Part shown: piece by piece, positions 1 through 12,083 of the stretch | Numbering within the stretch: the first letter of the stretch is position 1 | How the letters are laid out: each line of letters opens with the position of its first letter | Origin: Panaeolus papilionaceus | Taxonomy: Eukaryota; Basidiomycota; Agaricomycetes; Agaricales | Assembly (NCBI GenBank): GCA_015501605.1 | Contig: JADNRZ010000035.1 | Location: 186,001 to 250,000 of the forward strand | Length of the DNA: 64,000 nt | Direction: 5' to 3' | Program-made: the position numbers and the translations under genes | The notes under the pieces: model-generated | Databases searched by the model: none | Seen by the model: the letters and a program-made list of their open reading frames with translations, nothing else | What the model was told of the DNA's origin: nothing

Positions 1-755
1 TTCCATGCAATTAAGCTACATGTATCCGGAACGTTGAAATTTTATCGAAATTGCTTCGAAGACGCAGATCAAAGGGATCAAATACCGCCACCACTTTTGT
101 CTGCCTTGTTCTTTTTCTCCTTGCACCAAGACGTTGGATGCAATTACTTCCAAGTACGCATTGTTTTTGTATTCTGTTGATTTGATTGGTTACCCAGAAT
201 TTCAAATCCGATGAAACATGAACCAAAACCACAGGTCCGTTGGGTACAGAGATAGACGGACAAGCGCCCAGCGTCGGAGGTAATTCATCAGAGATTTTGG
301 GATTGATTCAGGCCAAGTTTTTTTGCAAGCCAGTCTAGATTTAGCGAGTTGGAAATTGACCACAGTTTCGTGTTTCAGAAGAGGTGTACGAGTCTGCCAC
401 TAGAATGGAGGTAGAGAGCCTTGCGTCCAGAAACAAGAGAGCACATCGGTTTTATTTTACTTTAAAAGGCTTTGAACGGCGTCGCTTGTCCCAGCAATAA
501 ATCCAGCGCCAGATGAACATGAAACAGTGAAATTCCGATGTCGGTGATGTACAGGTAAGCGTTCAAGGCAGTGAACCCCCGCGTGTAATTTGCAGGATAG
601 AGCGAGATTTTTAAGCCTGCCCTAAAGAGGACCAAAAATTGCCGTGACCTGTTGCTTGATGACTTTTTCCTAACCTAAACACCATCCATTTCCTCCTCCT
701 TTATTGAAGCATTAACTTGCTTTCTACGACCAGAGTTCAGTCCTTCTATCGCAAA
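1..755. other. Left-edge non-coding stretch, upstream of eIF2A
   Basis: I see no supported gene here. A 73-codon minus-strand frame at 11-232 has no recognisable domain and no partner exons. The last ~100 bases, with pyrimidine-rich runs before the ATG at 756, probably hold the eIF2A promoter and 5' leader. Confidence 0.5.
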
Positions 756-3332
756 ATGGCATCTCAAGTCACTCAACAGTATGCATGTCAGTTGTTGATT
801 CTTGGTTTATTTTTTATCTTTCAAAAACGAGATTACGAACATTCAGAAATAAGAAACAAAGAGTGATTATATTCAAAGATGATATTAATCGTTGCTGAAT
901 GTTCCAATCTTGTGTAGAGATGAATATTTTTTATTTTTATTTTGTTTTCTTGATTACAACGGCTTTAGATTCTGAGGACTAACGGTTTATTATAGTCCGT
1001 GCTCAAAAATCTCTTGGTTTGGTGAACGGTACACCAGATTATACGCCTGTCAACGGATTCGTACCGCCAGATGTGCCAGCTCGCACTCACGTATACAGTG
1101 AAGATGGACGACTCTATGCCTACGCTCTGCCCACGGTGTACGTATCATTTTCCATCGTCTTCAAACATCCTCGTGCACCCCTCGTGTCATTTTAATCATC
1201 CGATTTCCGGATTTCTTGTGCGATTAAATCAATCTGGTCCAACCACATAATTCTGTAAACATTCCCGCTGACATGGCGCCATTCACAGAGTTCGCATTTA
1301 CCAAGCAGAGGGTGCTCAAATTCTCCAGGAACTTGCTCTTCCCAATGTCATCGAGCTCAGCTTCTCGCCTCGTGGCACTTACCTCTCCACTTGGGAGCGA
1401 CCAGGTATGTTGTCAGATCATCGTCGTCACGCGACATCGCAACTTAGCTTCAATAGTCAAGTATGAAGATGGCACGCAGCACAAGAACCTCAGGATCTTC
1501 TCAATCTCTTCGGGGGAGGAATTAATTGCTTTTACTCAAAAGTCACAAGAAGGATGGGAGCTCCAATACACCGTTTCCGAATCGCATGCTGTTAGGCTTG
1601 TTGGCCCAGAGGTACAAGTCTTCAGACCATCTGAATGGTCCAAGGGAGTCGTCGACAAGCTCAAGGTCGAGGGTGCGTCGGCTATCTCTCTTAGTCCCGG
1701 TTTGACTCCTTCAATCGCTGTTTTCGCGGCTGAGAAGAAGGGTCAACCTGCTGGCATCAAGATCTATCGCTTGGGCCAGTTCGGCGGCTCCCCTACTTGC
1801 CAAAAGACATTCTTCAAGGCCGACCGTGCTCAAATCAAGTGGAACACCGTCGGCACTCATGTTTTGCTCCTCACTCAAACCGAAGTCGACAATTCCAACA
1901 AGAGTTACTACGGAGAGACGGGAATGTATCTCTTGAGTGCATCCGGTACATTCGATTGCCGCGTTACCTTGGACAAGGAAGGACCCATTCATGACTTCGC
2001 TTGGAGCCCCAACTCAAAGGAGTTTGGTGTCGTGTATGGATGTGCGTTGTCCACTTTTTTCTCCCTGGTGACACGAAACTAATGGATCTATTTATAGACA
2101 TGCCCGCTAAGACGATGTTGTTCGATCAGCGTGTCAAAACCGTGCATGATTTCGGTGCATCCCCCCACAACTTCATCTCCTTCAATCCTCAAGGACGACT
2201 CATTGCCCTTGCTGGTTTTGGTAACCTTGCTGGCAAGATTGACATTATTGACCGCCGCAACCTTAGCAAGGTCACGACGATCGATGCACCTAATACCTCG
2301 TATTGCGCCTGGTCCCCTGACGGTCGATTCCTATTGACCGCTACACTTTCTCCTCGTTTACGCGTCGATAACGGTGTCAAGATCTGGCACTGTACCGGCC
2401 CACTCATCCACGTTCAACTCACCGAGGAATTGTACCAAGCTAGCTGGCGTCCTACTCCTGTCGAGAATGTAGCTCAGTTTGGAGCTACGATTCCTCCCGC
2501 ACCTGCACCTAGCGAAACTGTTCGACAAATGGCCGCTGAGCAAAAACCTACTCCATCCAAACCGGCTGGAGCATACCGTCCTCCCGGTGCGAGAGGTCTG
2601 GCCACGCCTTCCATCTTCAAGCGCGAAGATGAGGGCGGTCCGACCTCGAATGGGGGCGTCAGTGGAACTGCTACACCACCTAGGTATAATAGAAGCCCGG
2701 TGCCTGGTGCGCCTGGGTATGGACAAGGGCAGCACCCTCATCAACAGAATGGACAAGCTAATGGACACCACCATAATCATAATGGAGGACAACAAGGAGG
2801 ACGACGACATGTGCCTGGTGCATCTAATTCGAATAATAATCCACAACAGGGAGATGGTCAGCAGAAGGGGAACAGAAGGAAGAAGGGCAAGAAGGACGGT
2901 GCTGGTGAGGACGGCCGTGAGGATGCGGCGGATCAGAATGGGAATGGCCAAGGACAGGGTCAGGGTCAAGGTCATCGTCAGAGACAAGATGGGCGTGGAA
3001 AGAAGTCGAATGGAGGAGGTGTAATTAACCTTCCTCCTCCTGTTATTATTGCGCCTACTCCAGAGGTCGATATCTCTACTCCTGTTACGCCTGGAGGTGA
3101 CAGTGCGCTCGACCCTGCCGCCAAGAAGGCTAGAAACTTGAACAAGAAGGTGTGTATGTTTCAGTATCTGGGCTGCGAAATGTTACCAATCGTTTTCATT
3201 TTTAAATAGTTGAAGGCCATCGAGGAGCTCAAGGAGAAGCAAAAGCGGGGTGAACGGCTTGAGGCTACTCAGTTGAGGAAGATTGATGGCGAGGCTGAGA
3301 TCAGGAAGGAGCTCACAGCGTTGGGTGTTTAA
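756..3332 (+). CDS. Eukaryotic translation initiation factor 2A (eIF2A)
   Basis: Six exons: 756-786, 996-1137, 1289-1404, 1457-2041, 2098-3149 and 3210-3332, giving 682 residues (yeast eIF2A has about 640). eIF2A is a cytosolic WD-repeat factor that can deliver initiator tRNA to the 40S subunit on some mRNAs. Family blocks seen: QYAFRAQKSLGLVNG at the start, LPNVIELSFSPRGTYLSTW and DGTQHKNLRIF in the propeller, FGVVYGYMPAKTMLFDQR in the middle, and a charged helical C-terminus ending in ALGV. A low-complexity Gly/Gln/His/Asn region with a GQ run (about 2690-3000) sits between propeller and C-terminal helix. The first exon has only 31 bases. That start is chosen because the splice restores QYAFRAQKSL. 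I am confident of identity and most junctions. Confidence 0.93.
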
Positions 3333-4396
3333 TGCCCGTATCATTCGTTCCTCTCGTTCTTCGTCGAGTAGCAAGCGTCAACACGATTTTTGCCCTCCTT
3401 TCCGGAAACTCGAAACTAAAAAAAAATGAAAACATCATATAAACGACATGAATCGCCTCATTAGCCTCCGCAACCCCACGCAACGCAAATGCATCATTGT
3501 GCATGTTATTCGAATTGGTTTCACAATCACCCCTCGACGGTCAAAAAGTTGACATCCCCGGTACATTGACAGGGGGAAAAAGCATATCTGTCGCATTTTT
3601 GTACTTGTACGCTTTGCGATATGGACATACCACACATACATCATGATTATGATACATAGAGGATCTTTTTTCACGATTTTATCTTCCTTTTCCTTTTCCA
3701 TCTTTTTAGCTACGTGTTTACTATGCCCACATATGCATTTTCATCTCAGTGTTTTCTTTTAGTTTGATTTCTTTTTTCCTTCTCTGGCTTGATAATTGGG
3801 TTTTACGTTGATTGCAATTGGGACTTGGGGATTTTTTTTCAATGTTAATTCTCGTTAATTTTCCTCCAGCGTTTGTTTTCATTTCTGAATCTCCTCTCCT
3901 GTGGCGTTCATCTCGCCCTGCCTTTTCTGCATTCCATTGTAAACCCCCTATTTTTTTTTCTGTTTTATTGCTTTCTGTGACGACTTTTATGACATACACA
4001 TACATGCATCGCACCCTCATACATCGATCCAAACCACCACTTTCAACTTTCCACAATCATACATAACCCATCGCCTTCTCAAAACTCAAAATGTAATCAC
4101 ACAGCATGTATTGCCCATTTCGTGCTTTGAATTCCTTGCTCTTTACATGCTATTCATAGATCTCGAGCTATCAGCTGTATCATCGTTTTTGAATATAACT
4201 GTTATTTGTTTCATTTTAACTCACGAAATGACGGATGGGAACGTCCAACAGAAAATCAGTCCCAGGAGGAGATGTGACAGGAAGCATGTGACACGTATCA
4301 CATGTCGTGACACTCGTGTTTGGCGCGTGCGTGATTTTGATTCACTGTCGTCCAGAGCGTTTGTTGTTCGTCCGCTGCCATACATCATTCCATAGG
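3333..4396. other. Intergenic, T-rich, no supported gene
   Basis: This stretch holds the eIF2A 3' UTR and the promoter and leader of the Rap1-like gene. Open frames on both strands (for example minus 3721-4056) lie in T- or A-rich DNA and lack domains. I see no RNA gene or repeat. Confidence 0.5.
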
Positions 4397-7300
4397 ATGT
4401 CGAGGTATGTATCGTTTTTTCTCGACATTTCTGGAATAGTTGCAGGACATTATGTTAATTCTAATTTTGAAATCCACAGCCGTGAACCTTATACGCCATC
4501 AGACGATGATCATCTAATACGATACCTTGCCAAGCATCACCCCATGGTCCAGGGGAGGTTGGGACAGAAGATATATACGAGCCTATGTGAAATGGTATGT
4601 CTTTTGATGGTTACTAGAGTATTATGGCGTCTTGACCTAACACAATTATGGTTTCTCTGCAAACAGACAGGAAGCGAATGGGCCTGGACAAAACGACACT
4701 CATGGCAATCATGGCGTGAACGGTATAAAAAGAACCAAGTCAGGATGGACGCGAAGATTGCTGTGTTGTTTAAAGCAAGCCATAAAGCGATACCAAATGG
4801 GAATGGGGAGGAAAAAGCGGAAGATGCCCCGGCTGTGAAGAAGGAAGTGAAGAAGGTCAAGGAGGTGCGGGCCAAGCAGGTTGAGGCAGCGGTTAAAAAG
4901 GAGGGAAGGGAGCCAAGGGTTGAGAAGAAGCAGAGAGAAAAGGACAGTGGGAGGCGTAGATCTATAACGGTCACGGCATCGCATTCTGCAAAAACGAGCC
5001 AGGAGGCCCCGTCGAGCTCGATGATGATGCCTCCTCCTGCGCAACGACCCGTGCGGACTCCTAAGTCAAATGCATATCAAAGGTCTGGTCGTCGGGATGA
5101 ACATGTTACATCTGATAGCTACGACCATGAACTATTTGGGTCTCAGCAAAAGGATGAACATACTGACCACGAAATATATCGTGATGCAGAATCGTGAGTT
5201 TTTCCGTTATTTCAAGAAGTGGGAATTTTCACGAGTTTGATGTACCTAGGGCATATACCTCAGATGAAGAGGACGGGACAGCGCGTCCAAGGAAAGGTAC
5301 AACGGGTCCCGCTCAGAAGCAAAAGCAGACGCAAAACGGAGATACCCCAAGAGCGCCTCCACCAGTACAACCTCGTCCATCTCAAACTCAAGCATTAAAA
5401 TCCAAATTAGTACACAAGAAACGAGGTAAAAAGCAAGAGGAGGATATTTTTGCCGACACCTCATCAAGCTCAACACCTGGCCCACCCCGACGTCCACCAA
5501 CTGCGATAGTCAGAGTGGAGGAAGGTGCCTTTAGGAATACAATTAAACGGCCTAGGGAGAGCGCTGGGGACTCAAATTGGCCCCCCAAAAGACGGAAAAA
5601 CTCTATCACAAATGCGGCGACAGTGCAGCAACAGGAGGGGCAGAAGCAGGCGCAGGTGAATGGCAAGGCCAATATTGCACACCAGCAGGTTGAGGTTGTG
5701 ATTGCGAAACCCAAGCCACATGCACCTCCTGCCGTTGCCTCGTCTTCTAGAACGAGGTTGGAGGATATACCACCTCCACCACGCCCCCCGTCACCTCCAA
5801 GGTATCGACCTGAAGTGAATGGCAAGACATATGCGGCAAGGAGAAGTAATGAGAGCTATCAAATGTCTAATGCCCATATTAATGGTGATAACGAAGTACA
5901 TGGTAAGCCTCTGTCTGACCATATATTTTGGTATCTGTTGAATTTGTTTCGTTTTCTATTTTTACATGTTCTACAGCACGAACTCGTACTTCCGATCCGC
6001 TACCTCAAAACGCGACAACACGTCCTACAGAAAATAAGCCACCTAAGCTCGACTTCACAGAACTCCTCAAATCGCGCAGGTCGCTAGCCAACGGCGGTTT
6101 ATCGTCCAGAGCATCCAACGTCAGCTCTCGCTCATCTGTTGCATCTCACTCGCGTCGACCAAGCCAGCATCAGAGTCTCGAATTCCAAGCACCTCATCTC
6201 CCGCACCAAACCCGTCCATCGCGTCCCCGCCCATCAGCTATCGAACTCGCCTCAACCCAAGATGTCAATATCTTTGCTGAGATAGGGCTTCAGCACGCTA
6301 TAACGCTCATTGCGCAGGAGTACGGGTTTAACACCGACTTTACGCGAGCTATTTACGAGCAAACCCGGGACTTGGGGTATACCAAGTTTATGTTGAGGAG
6401 GTTTCAGAGAGCTGTCCGGGTTGAGGCTGATATGTTGGTTGAGAGGTTTCCGGCGTTGTTGTGGGACAATAGGGAGGAGGAAGGGGCGCAGATGCGGATG
6501 CCAAGTGTGGAGGAATTCGTTTTGAGCGATGAAGAGGAGGACAGAGGGAGGGGAAAGGCGACGTCGAGAAAGGAAAGCGAAAGAAGGTCGGCAGTCTCGT
6601 CTAGCCCAGGTAGTGCATCATTTTCACACTCCCGTGGCTCATCTCGGAAAAAATCATCGGGCAACCGCTCTCGGCCTCGCCCAAGTCAAGCTCTTGAATC
6701 CGTCATACGCCCCATCTCGCCCAATGATTTGCTGTTGCCGGATGATATCAGCGATTATGAGCCCCCTGGGAAGAGCAGGGCTGGTACATTTGTAAGGTTG
6801 GAGAGGAGGGGGATGATTGATGAGGCTATTGAGTTGGAGAAGCGGAGGGTCAGTGGGCAGTATGAGAAGAGGAGGAAGAGTTATGTTGATGAGGATACCC
6901 AGGAGCAGGAGAAGAATGATGCGGATGAAGACCGTGATAGAATGGACGTTGATCAGGACCAGGACCAGGACCAGGACCAGGCATATGTGGAGGATGAGGA
7001 GTATGCATACCAGGAGGAAGAGTATGTGGATGCTCAGGACGAGCACGAGGGAGCTCAGCTACAGGAGGATGAAGAGGATGACCAACGAGAGGATCATGAC
7101 GCAGATGCTGATGATGAAGATGAAGATGAGCAGGGGGATGAAAATAAGAACCGAGAGGGCTCTATTATCTCTCAGTGTGAACTCGAGGAAGAGGAGATCG
7201 ATGAGCTCGAGCAAGACCCATTTGCGGACGACGAAGGAGAATACGAGGATGGAGGCAAACGCTTCGAAGGTCTATTCACGCAAGTTGAGCCTGGAGAAGG

Positions 7301-7667
7301 TGGCCAGGACGATGAAGACGCCGAAGATGATATGTACGTCTCGCAGGAGCTGCAACCACCGCCCGCGGCTCCACAGGAAGTAGAGCGAGAAACAACGTCC
7401 GTCGCTGTAAAAATCGAGCCAGCTGATGCAAATGTCGGTGTCGAAGCGCAAGATGACCAACGTGACGAGGGAGAGGTCGAAGATCGGGATGAAGACGCGC
7501 TGGTCGCTGCGACTCGTGATCATTGTTTTGAACTGAGCCTCCTAGTGATGGAGGATAATTGCGAGGCTTTTAAGAAGATCGAAGAAGACATGAACGAGTA
7601 CGATGGTGATTTGCTTAAAAGTTGGAGCTTGCATTGGGCTACAGAGAGATTGTCGAGGTTTATATGA
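4397..7667 (+). CDS. Rap1-type Myb domain protein (telomere-associated)
   Basis: Five exons: 4397-4404, 4480-4594, 4667-5193, 5250-5902 and 5977-7667, giving 997 residues. The N-terminus (about residues 3-75) is a Rap1/TERF2IP-type Myb domain. It opens with REPYTPSDDDHLIRYLA, continues GQKIYTSL, and ends with the family hallmark HSWQSWRERYKK. Rap1 proteins bind telomeric DNA or shelterin partners in the nucleus. The centre is long, basic and Pro/Ser-rich. A predicted helical patch (FAEIGLQHAITLIAQEYGF) follows at the start of exon 5, then a very acidic stretch with a DQ run from a tandem 6-base repeat near 6955-6980. The first exon is only 8 bases (ATG TCG AG) and is required to give MSSREPYTP. 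I see no BRCT domain, and function beyond the Myb domain is inferred. Confidence 0.82.
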
Positions 7668-7847
7668 AATAAATGCAATTACGAGGATTTGATAGGGAGT
7701 TTCACGAATGACAGCGATGGACTGTTTATTGCGAACCCTTTCCAAATAGCTGTATATTCTTTCGCTAATTATTCTGTAGAAAGTAATGAGACCCGTTTAT
7801 TTACTAAATCCACTAACCGCAACTTGGTTGCATTCTACATAGGATGA

Positions 7848-10800
7848 CTACAACGGCAAAATATTTTCGAGATTGTATTCGAAATGCACGTCCTCTTCGA
7901 ACCTTCGCATTCGATTCAACGTAGCCTTGACGCTCCTAATCTGAGTTTCCATCCGAGAACCCGACCCCTGCGTCAGTAGCTGGAGCATGGGTCCTGGGGA
8001 GATTTCTCCCTCAGCAACGCGATACCTAAGAGCCCCCGCAAATTTATAAAGCATCTTGAGACTCCTGTGCAAGGATTCCATATGATCCTTTGCCTGTGCA
8101 CAGCGGACCAACAACCCACGAATCTGTTCGTCAAACAAAGTGACATTGTAACGCCCGAGATCCTTCTCCATCAACTTTTGGATGCCTGGAACAGTCTCTG
8201 TGGCGAGATGGAGAGCCCGTCCATAGCCGTCCATTTCCGCTAGATTAATTTCGGTCATAGGCACTAGTTCATGCAAATTTTGAGTTAAAGCGTCGATTAC
8301 TTCATCAAAAGTCCTGATTATTAGGTCCTGGATCTGGTTCTCCGTGTTGGACGTGATAGGTATTCGAGACCTTGCTTTATCCTTTGCGACCTCAAGAGCA
8401 GCCAGCGCTTTCTCGTTTGCTGTGATGAGTCTGTGCATCGTCACGTTCAGTTTTATGGCAATGAAATCATCACGCTATGACCATCAAGGTCGGCACGTAC
8501 TCTTTGAAAACCTCGTGAAGCTTTTTTACCAGGCGAATTGAACCACTGGTAACGATAGCAGACTGCCTTGCGACACCTTGAAGTTGTAATTGTTCAGAAC
8601 CTTCGGAGACAGTCATGTGAGCCAAGTTGCCGTTTCGGAATAATCGCGCTAAGTCTGTAGATGTAATCCGAACTTGTTCAATGGCAGAGAGGAATGATTT
8701 GGACGTCAAGGGTACGACGGATCTGAGAAGGATGTCGTGAAGGACATATGCTTGAGCATCCTCAAGGTACTCAAAGCTGGCCCATTTCCTAAGCCTCGAT
8801 ATGTCTCCGTCGTACAGCTCAAAATTTGGATCTGGTTTGAATTTGAAAAAAGCTCTCTTGTATAGAAATCGTGTAGAGCTTACCCTGGAAGGTGATGTCA
8901 TTGAGACCCTTTTGGTTACTGGGTTGGTCCTTTGGGTTATCCTTGGAAGCGTTCTCGGCATCCGCGACCATGTGCCAAATCTCCTTTTGAGAGAAACCAC
9001 TGTCCACCCTGAGGATGTTAATAGACACGGATTTGCCACTATAAAACCTTTCGATGAACATCCAAGAACGGAAAATAGAAAAGCTACCTACGTTCCTTTA
9101 TCAGTCGCAGAAACCTTCAAGATATTATTGGCATCCATCTCAAAGGTGACCTCAATCACAGGAACACCACGAGCAGAAGGAGAAATGCCGGTAAGCGTAA
9201 ATTGGGCGAGTGGGTTGTTGTCCTTGGTGAGCGAACGCCCTCCCTCGAAGACACGGATGAGGACAGCAGATTGGTTGTCGTGGGTGGTCGTGAAGTTCCG
9301 AGACTTGCGAGTGGGAACAACAGTGTTACGGGGAAGAATTTTAGAGAAAGTTCTGCCTGTGGTCTCGATACCGAGAGTAAAGGGGTAGGCATCCACAAGG
9401 ACGTGTTCACTTCCCATAGTACCGGCGAGGATACCTCCCTGGACAGCAGCACCGTAGGCGGCGGCCTCTTCGGCATTGATTTTCTTGGAGGGCCCCTTGC
9501 CGCCAAAGAACTCTTTGAGTAGTTGCTGAACCTTGGGTATACGAGAGGAACCACCGACGAGAATAACCTCATCGATATCCTCCTTCCTAACGTTGGCGTC
9601 TTTGAGAAGTTGCTCAACAGACCTAATGGTACTCATGAAGAGGTCGCCGTTGATTTGCTCGAATTCGGCACGAGTGAAGCTCTGATAGAAGTCGTTACCG
9701 TGTTCGAATGCATTGATTTCGACATGAGCGTCCTGCTGGCTTGAGAGAGCGCGCTTGACCCTCTCGACCTCAGGCCTGAGTTTAGCGAGAGCCTTTGAGT
9801 TCATTGTGACATCGGTACCCGCTTTCTTCTTGTAAGCCATGATGAGGTGGTCCATCACACGATTATTGAAATCTTCCCCGCCGAGATGACTGTCGCCAAC
9901 GGTAGCCAAAGTCTCGACGATACCGTCATCGATGGAGAAGAGAGCAGCATCAAAGGTCCCCCCTCCAAGATGGTAGACAATGACTGTGGATTCACCGCGA
10001 TGCATTGTAAGCATGTAGGCCATGGCTGCGGCAGAAGCATTGCTAACGATACGGATGACCTGAAGGCCAGCGAGGGTTGCGGCATCCCTGGTGGCTTGAC
10101 GTTGAGCATAACTGAAATAAGCAGGAACCGTCAAGACGGCATGGGTAACCTTGTGGCCAAGGTAACTCTCAGCCGTCTCCTGCATCTTGGATAGTATCAT
10201 GGCGGAGATTTCCTCGGGGGTCTGAAATTACGTTGGTTAAACAAAATCTCTTGGAATATGAACCCGACTCACGAAGTGACGTTCTCCGGTTTGGTGATTG
10301 ACGATGATGACAGGTTTGCCGTTCTTCTCAAGGACCTTGAAGGGCCAGTACTTCACCTCTCGGATGACATCTGGATCCTTTAGACTACGACCAATGAGGC
10401 GTTTTGCGTTGAAGACAGTCGAGCCGTAGTTGGTTTGGAAAGCCTCCTTAGAAGAGTCCCCAACACTGTTATACGGAGTGAGGTTGAGTAAGTTTGCACG
10501 GCATAAAATGGTGGCGAATATGCCTACAGTCGTTGGTCATCGGTGAAAGAAACCCATGAAGGAGTCAAACGGTTGCCCTCATTGTTGGTGATGATTTCTA
10601 CAACACCTCCGCGATGAACCGCAACACACGAATAACTGATATAACACATATGTTAGTTCATGAAACCACATCGAAACACCACAAGATATATGTACGTTGT
10701 TCCCAAATCTTGTGAAATGCAACATAAAATCCTTGAGCATCCAAACAGCTAGCAAGTATCATGAAAGTTTGCATACCAATGCCGATTATAGTTCCATATT

Positions 10801-10918
10801 CGGGATGTACCTCCCCGGCAGACGCTGCCAGAGAAGGAGCCAGAGAAACAAGCGCAAGGAAGCTGAGGAAGAGAGAACAAAGGATTGATTGTGACGGACT
10901 TGCACCATGATAACTCAT
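7848..10918 (-). CDS. BiP-like Hsp70 fused to a fungal helical domain
   Basis: Eight exons on the minus strand: 10777-10918, 10696-10708, 10528-10635, 10273-10465, 9092-10221, 8884-9038, 8501-8831 and 7848-8430; 884 residues in one frame. Residues 1-35 look like a signal peptide. Residues 41-~570 are an Hsp70 of BiP/Kar2 type: [55 protein letters not shown] and a truncated start of the lid. After about residue 580 the Hsp70 lid is replaced by a ~300-residue helical domain. This domain is homologous to the membrane protein at 14205-15708 and shares its intron position. The C-terminus lacks an HDEL/KDEL signal. ATPase motifs are eroded: HLGGGT for DLGGGT (His236) and SNASAAA for NEPTAAA. Two merged neighbouring genes are possible, but the continuous phase argues for one protein. 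Its role is unknown. Confidence 0.78.
10696..10708 (-). other. 13-base microexon encoding part of the Hsp70 phosphate-1 loop
   Basis: Thirteen bases flanked by an AG acceptor and a GTACAT donor. Splicing the flanks through them restores GIDLGTTYSCVAV exactly, the conserved Hsp70 N-terminal nucleotide motif. Without them the frame is lost. Confidence 0.8.
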
Positions 10919-11316
10919 GATTGCTAGACAGAAGCTGCTCCAGTTTTCAGACTACAGTCGATTATCCAGCCGAAGGCTTAAATATGCAGGGTAATATTAT
11001 ATAGACAAGGCATTTTAAGCACATTGACACATACATGCAGCATGCGCACGACATGCACTGTGCACACTGGTCGACAACAACTCATATGAAACACAACTTT
11101 AAAGCAGAGGTCAGATGCCTTAGCCTAACATAACCAAACTCGTTCAGCGCTTCAGCACCCTTCATCCTCCTGCGTCGCCTTCCTGGTCTCACTTGGCTCC
11201 TTCGACGTTATTAGTACTAGTAGAGCATCCGCCAAAGCTCTGAAATTTAGTATGACTATCCACTGCGTGTATTATATTTTAGCGAGAACGGTAGACACCT
11301 AACCAGTACATTATTG
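10919..11316. other. Promoter region of the Hsp70 fusion gene and spacer
   Basis: Read on the minus strand, an A/T box (TATTTAA, near 10978-10986) lies about 60 bases upstream of the ATG at 10918 and may be its TATA element. The rest, up to the truncated paralogue ending at 11317, shows no gene. Confidence 0.4.
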
Positions 11317-11775
11317 TCAAACCCTTGCGTATTCACGATTATACGCTTTCTTCTCCATCTCTCTAGCAAGCAAACGACTTTTCTTCATTCGATCTAGCCC
11401 CATACTGATACTTTTGATGTCATCCCCCATCAACGCAGGGTTCGCAACGCGCTGACGCATATCCTTCATGGTGGCCTGTAAATGCCTTAACGCCTGCTGT
11501 GCCATAACAACGTGAGACTGCGCCCGCTTTCTATAGTCTCCTATATGCCCTAAAAGATCAATATTCTCCTTGAATCTCTCCAACGCGACGCGATTACCCC
11601 CAAGCCACGTCCATATTTCCCCCAGCACCTTTTCCTTGTCGGCTGAAGTTTGAACACCTGACCTGGTGGCGAGCTCGTGGAGAGTCTTTAAAGACTCTTC
11701 GAGTTCCTTGAGTCGACCCATACTTAGATCGGCCACGATCATAAGGTCTCCTAGGTTATTTGCCAGTACACAAGC
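11317..11775 (-). pseudogene. 5'-truncated copy of the helical-domain family
   Basis: The open part (11317-11742) encodes 141 residues closely matching the last ~145 residues of the intact gene ending at 15708. Shared blocks are MGRLKELE, SGVQTSADKEKVLGEIWTW and RMKKSRLLARE. Homology continues upstream to about 11772 (LANNLGDLM against LAFNLRDLI), then meets an in-frame TGA and ends. The N-terminal region, membrane segment and first exon are missing. At roughly three-quarters nucleotide identity (by eye) it is an older duplicate. Its broken 5' end abuts the broken 5' end of the plus-strand copy that starts near 11780, so a rearrangement junction lies here. Expression as a short protein from the Met at 11742 cannot be excluded. 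Confidence 0.72.
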
Positions 11776-12076
11776 ACTTCACCGTATTTTGTCCTATTCA
11801 GAACGCTTCTGGGAGGAGGGGCCAACGGAATATGGAAATAGAGAAGTATGCCTTGTGCTCTTTGGAAACTATCCTGGACGAATCCATGAAACCGTTGTCG
11901 GGACACGCACGGCCAGAAATATGGCTCGGTGGGACGACTGCTAATCAAACGGCGAATGACCTTGAAAAAAGCTCTCTGCAGTGCTCACAAGCCCTTGCGA
12001 AGGAATTTGAGAATGTCGGAAAGCTATTCACCACCATCTATTTCGACCTAGAGTGTATGGATCCGTTGAAGGGGAA

Positions 12077-12083
12077 GTACAAT
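12077..12083. repeat. Left target-site duplication of the foldback element
   Basis: GTACAAT here is repeated at 13012-13018. With the preceding A it can also be read as the 8-base AGTACAAT. Confidence 0.75.

Noticed and set aside
2358..3024. Long frames on both strands within the eIF2A low-complexity exon
   Set aside because: Shadows of the Gly/Gln/His-rich coding region; no conserved motif and no upstream signals.
6654..7383. Frames at 6654-7046 (minus) and 6817-7383 (plus), Leu/Ile- and Met/Arg-rich
   Set aside because: They arise from the GA-rich acidic repeat of the Rap1-like gene read in other frames.
8801..10194. Plus-strand frames opposite the Hsp70-like exons
   Set aside because: Antisense shadows; the minus strand carries the conserved Hsp70 motifs.
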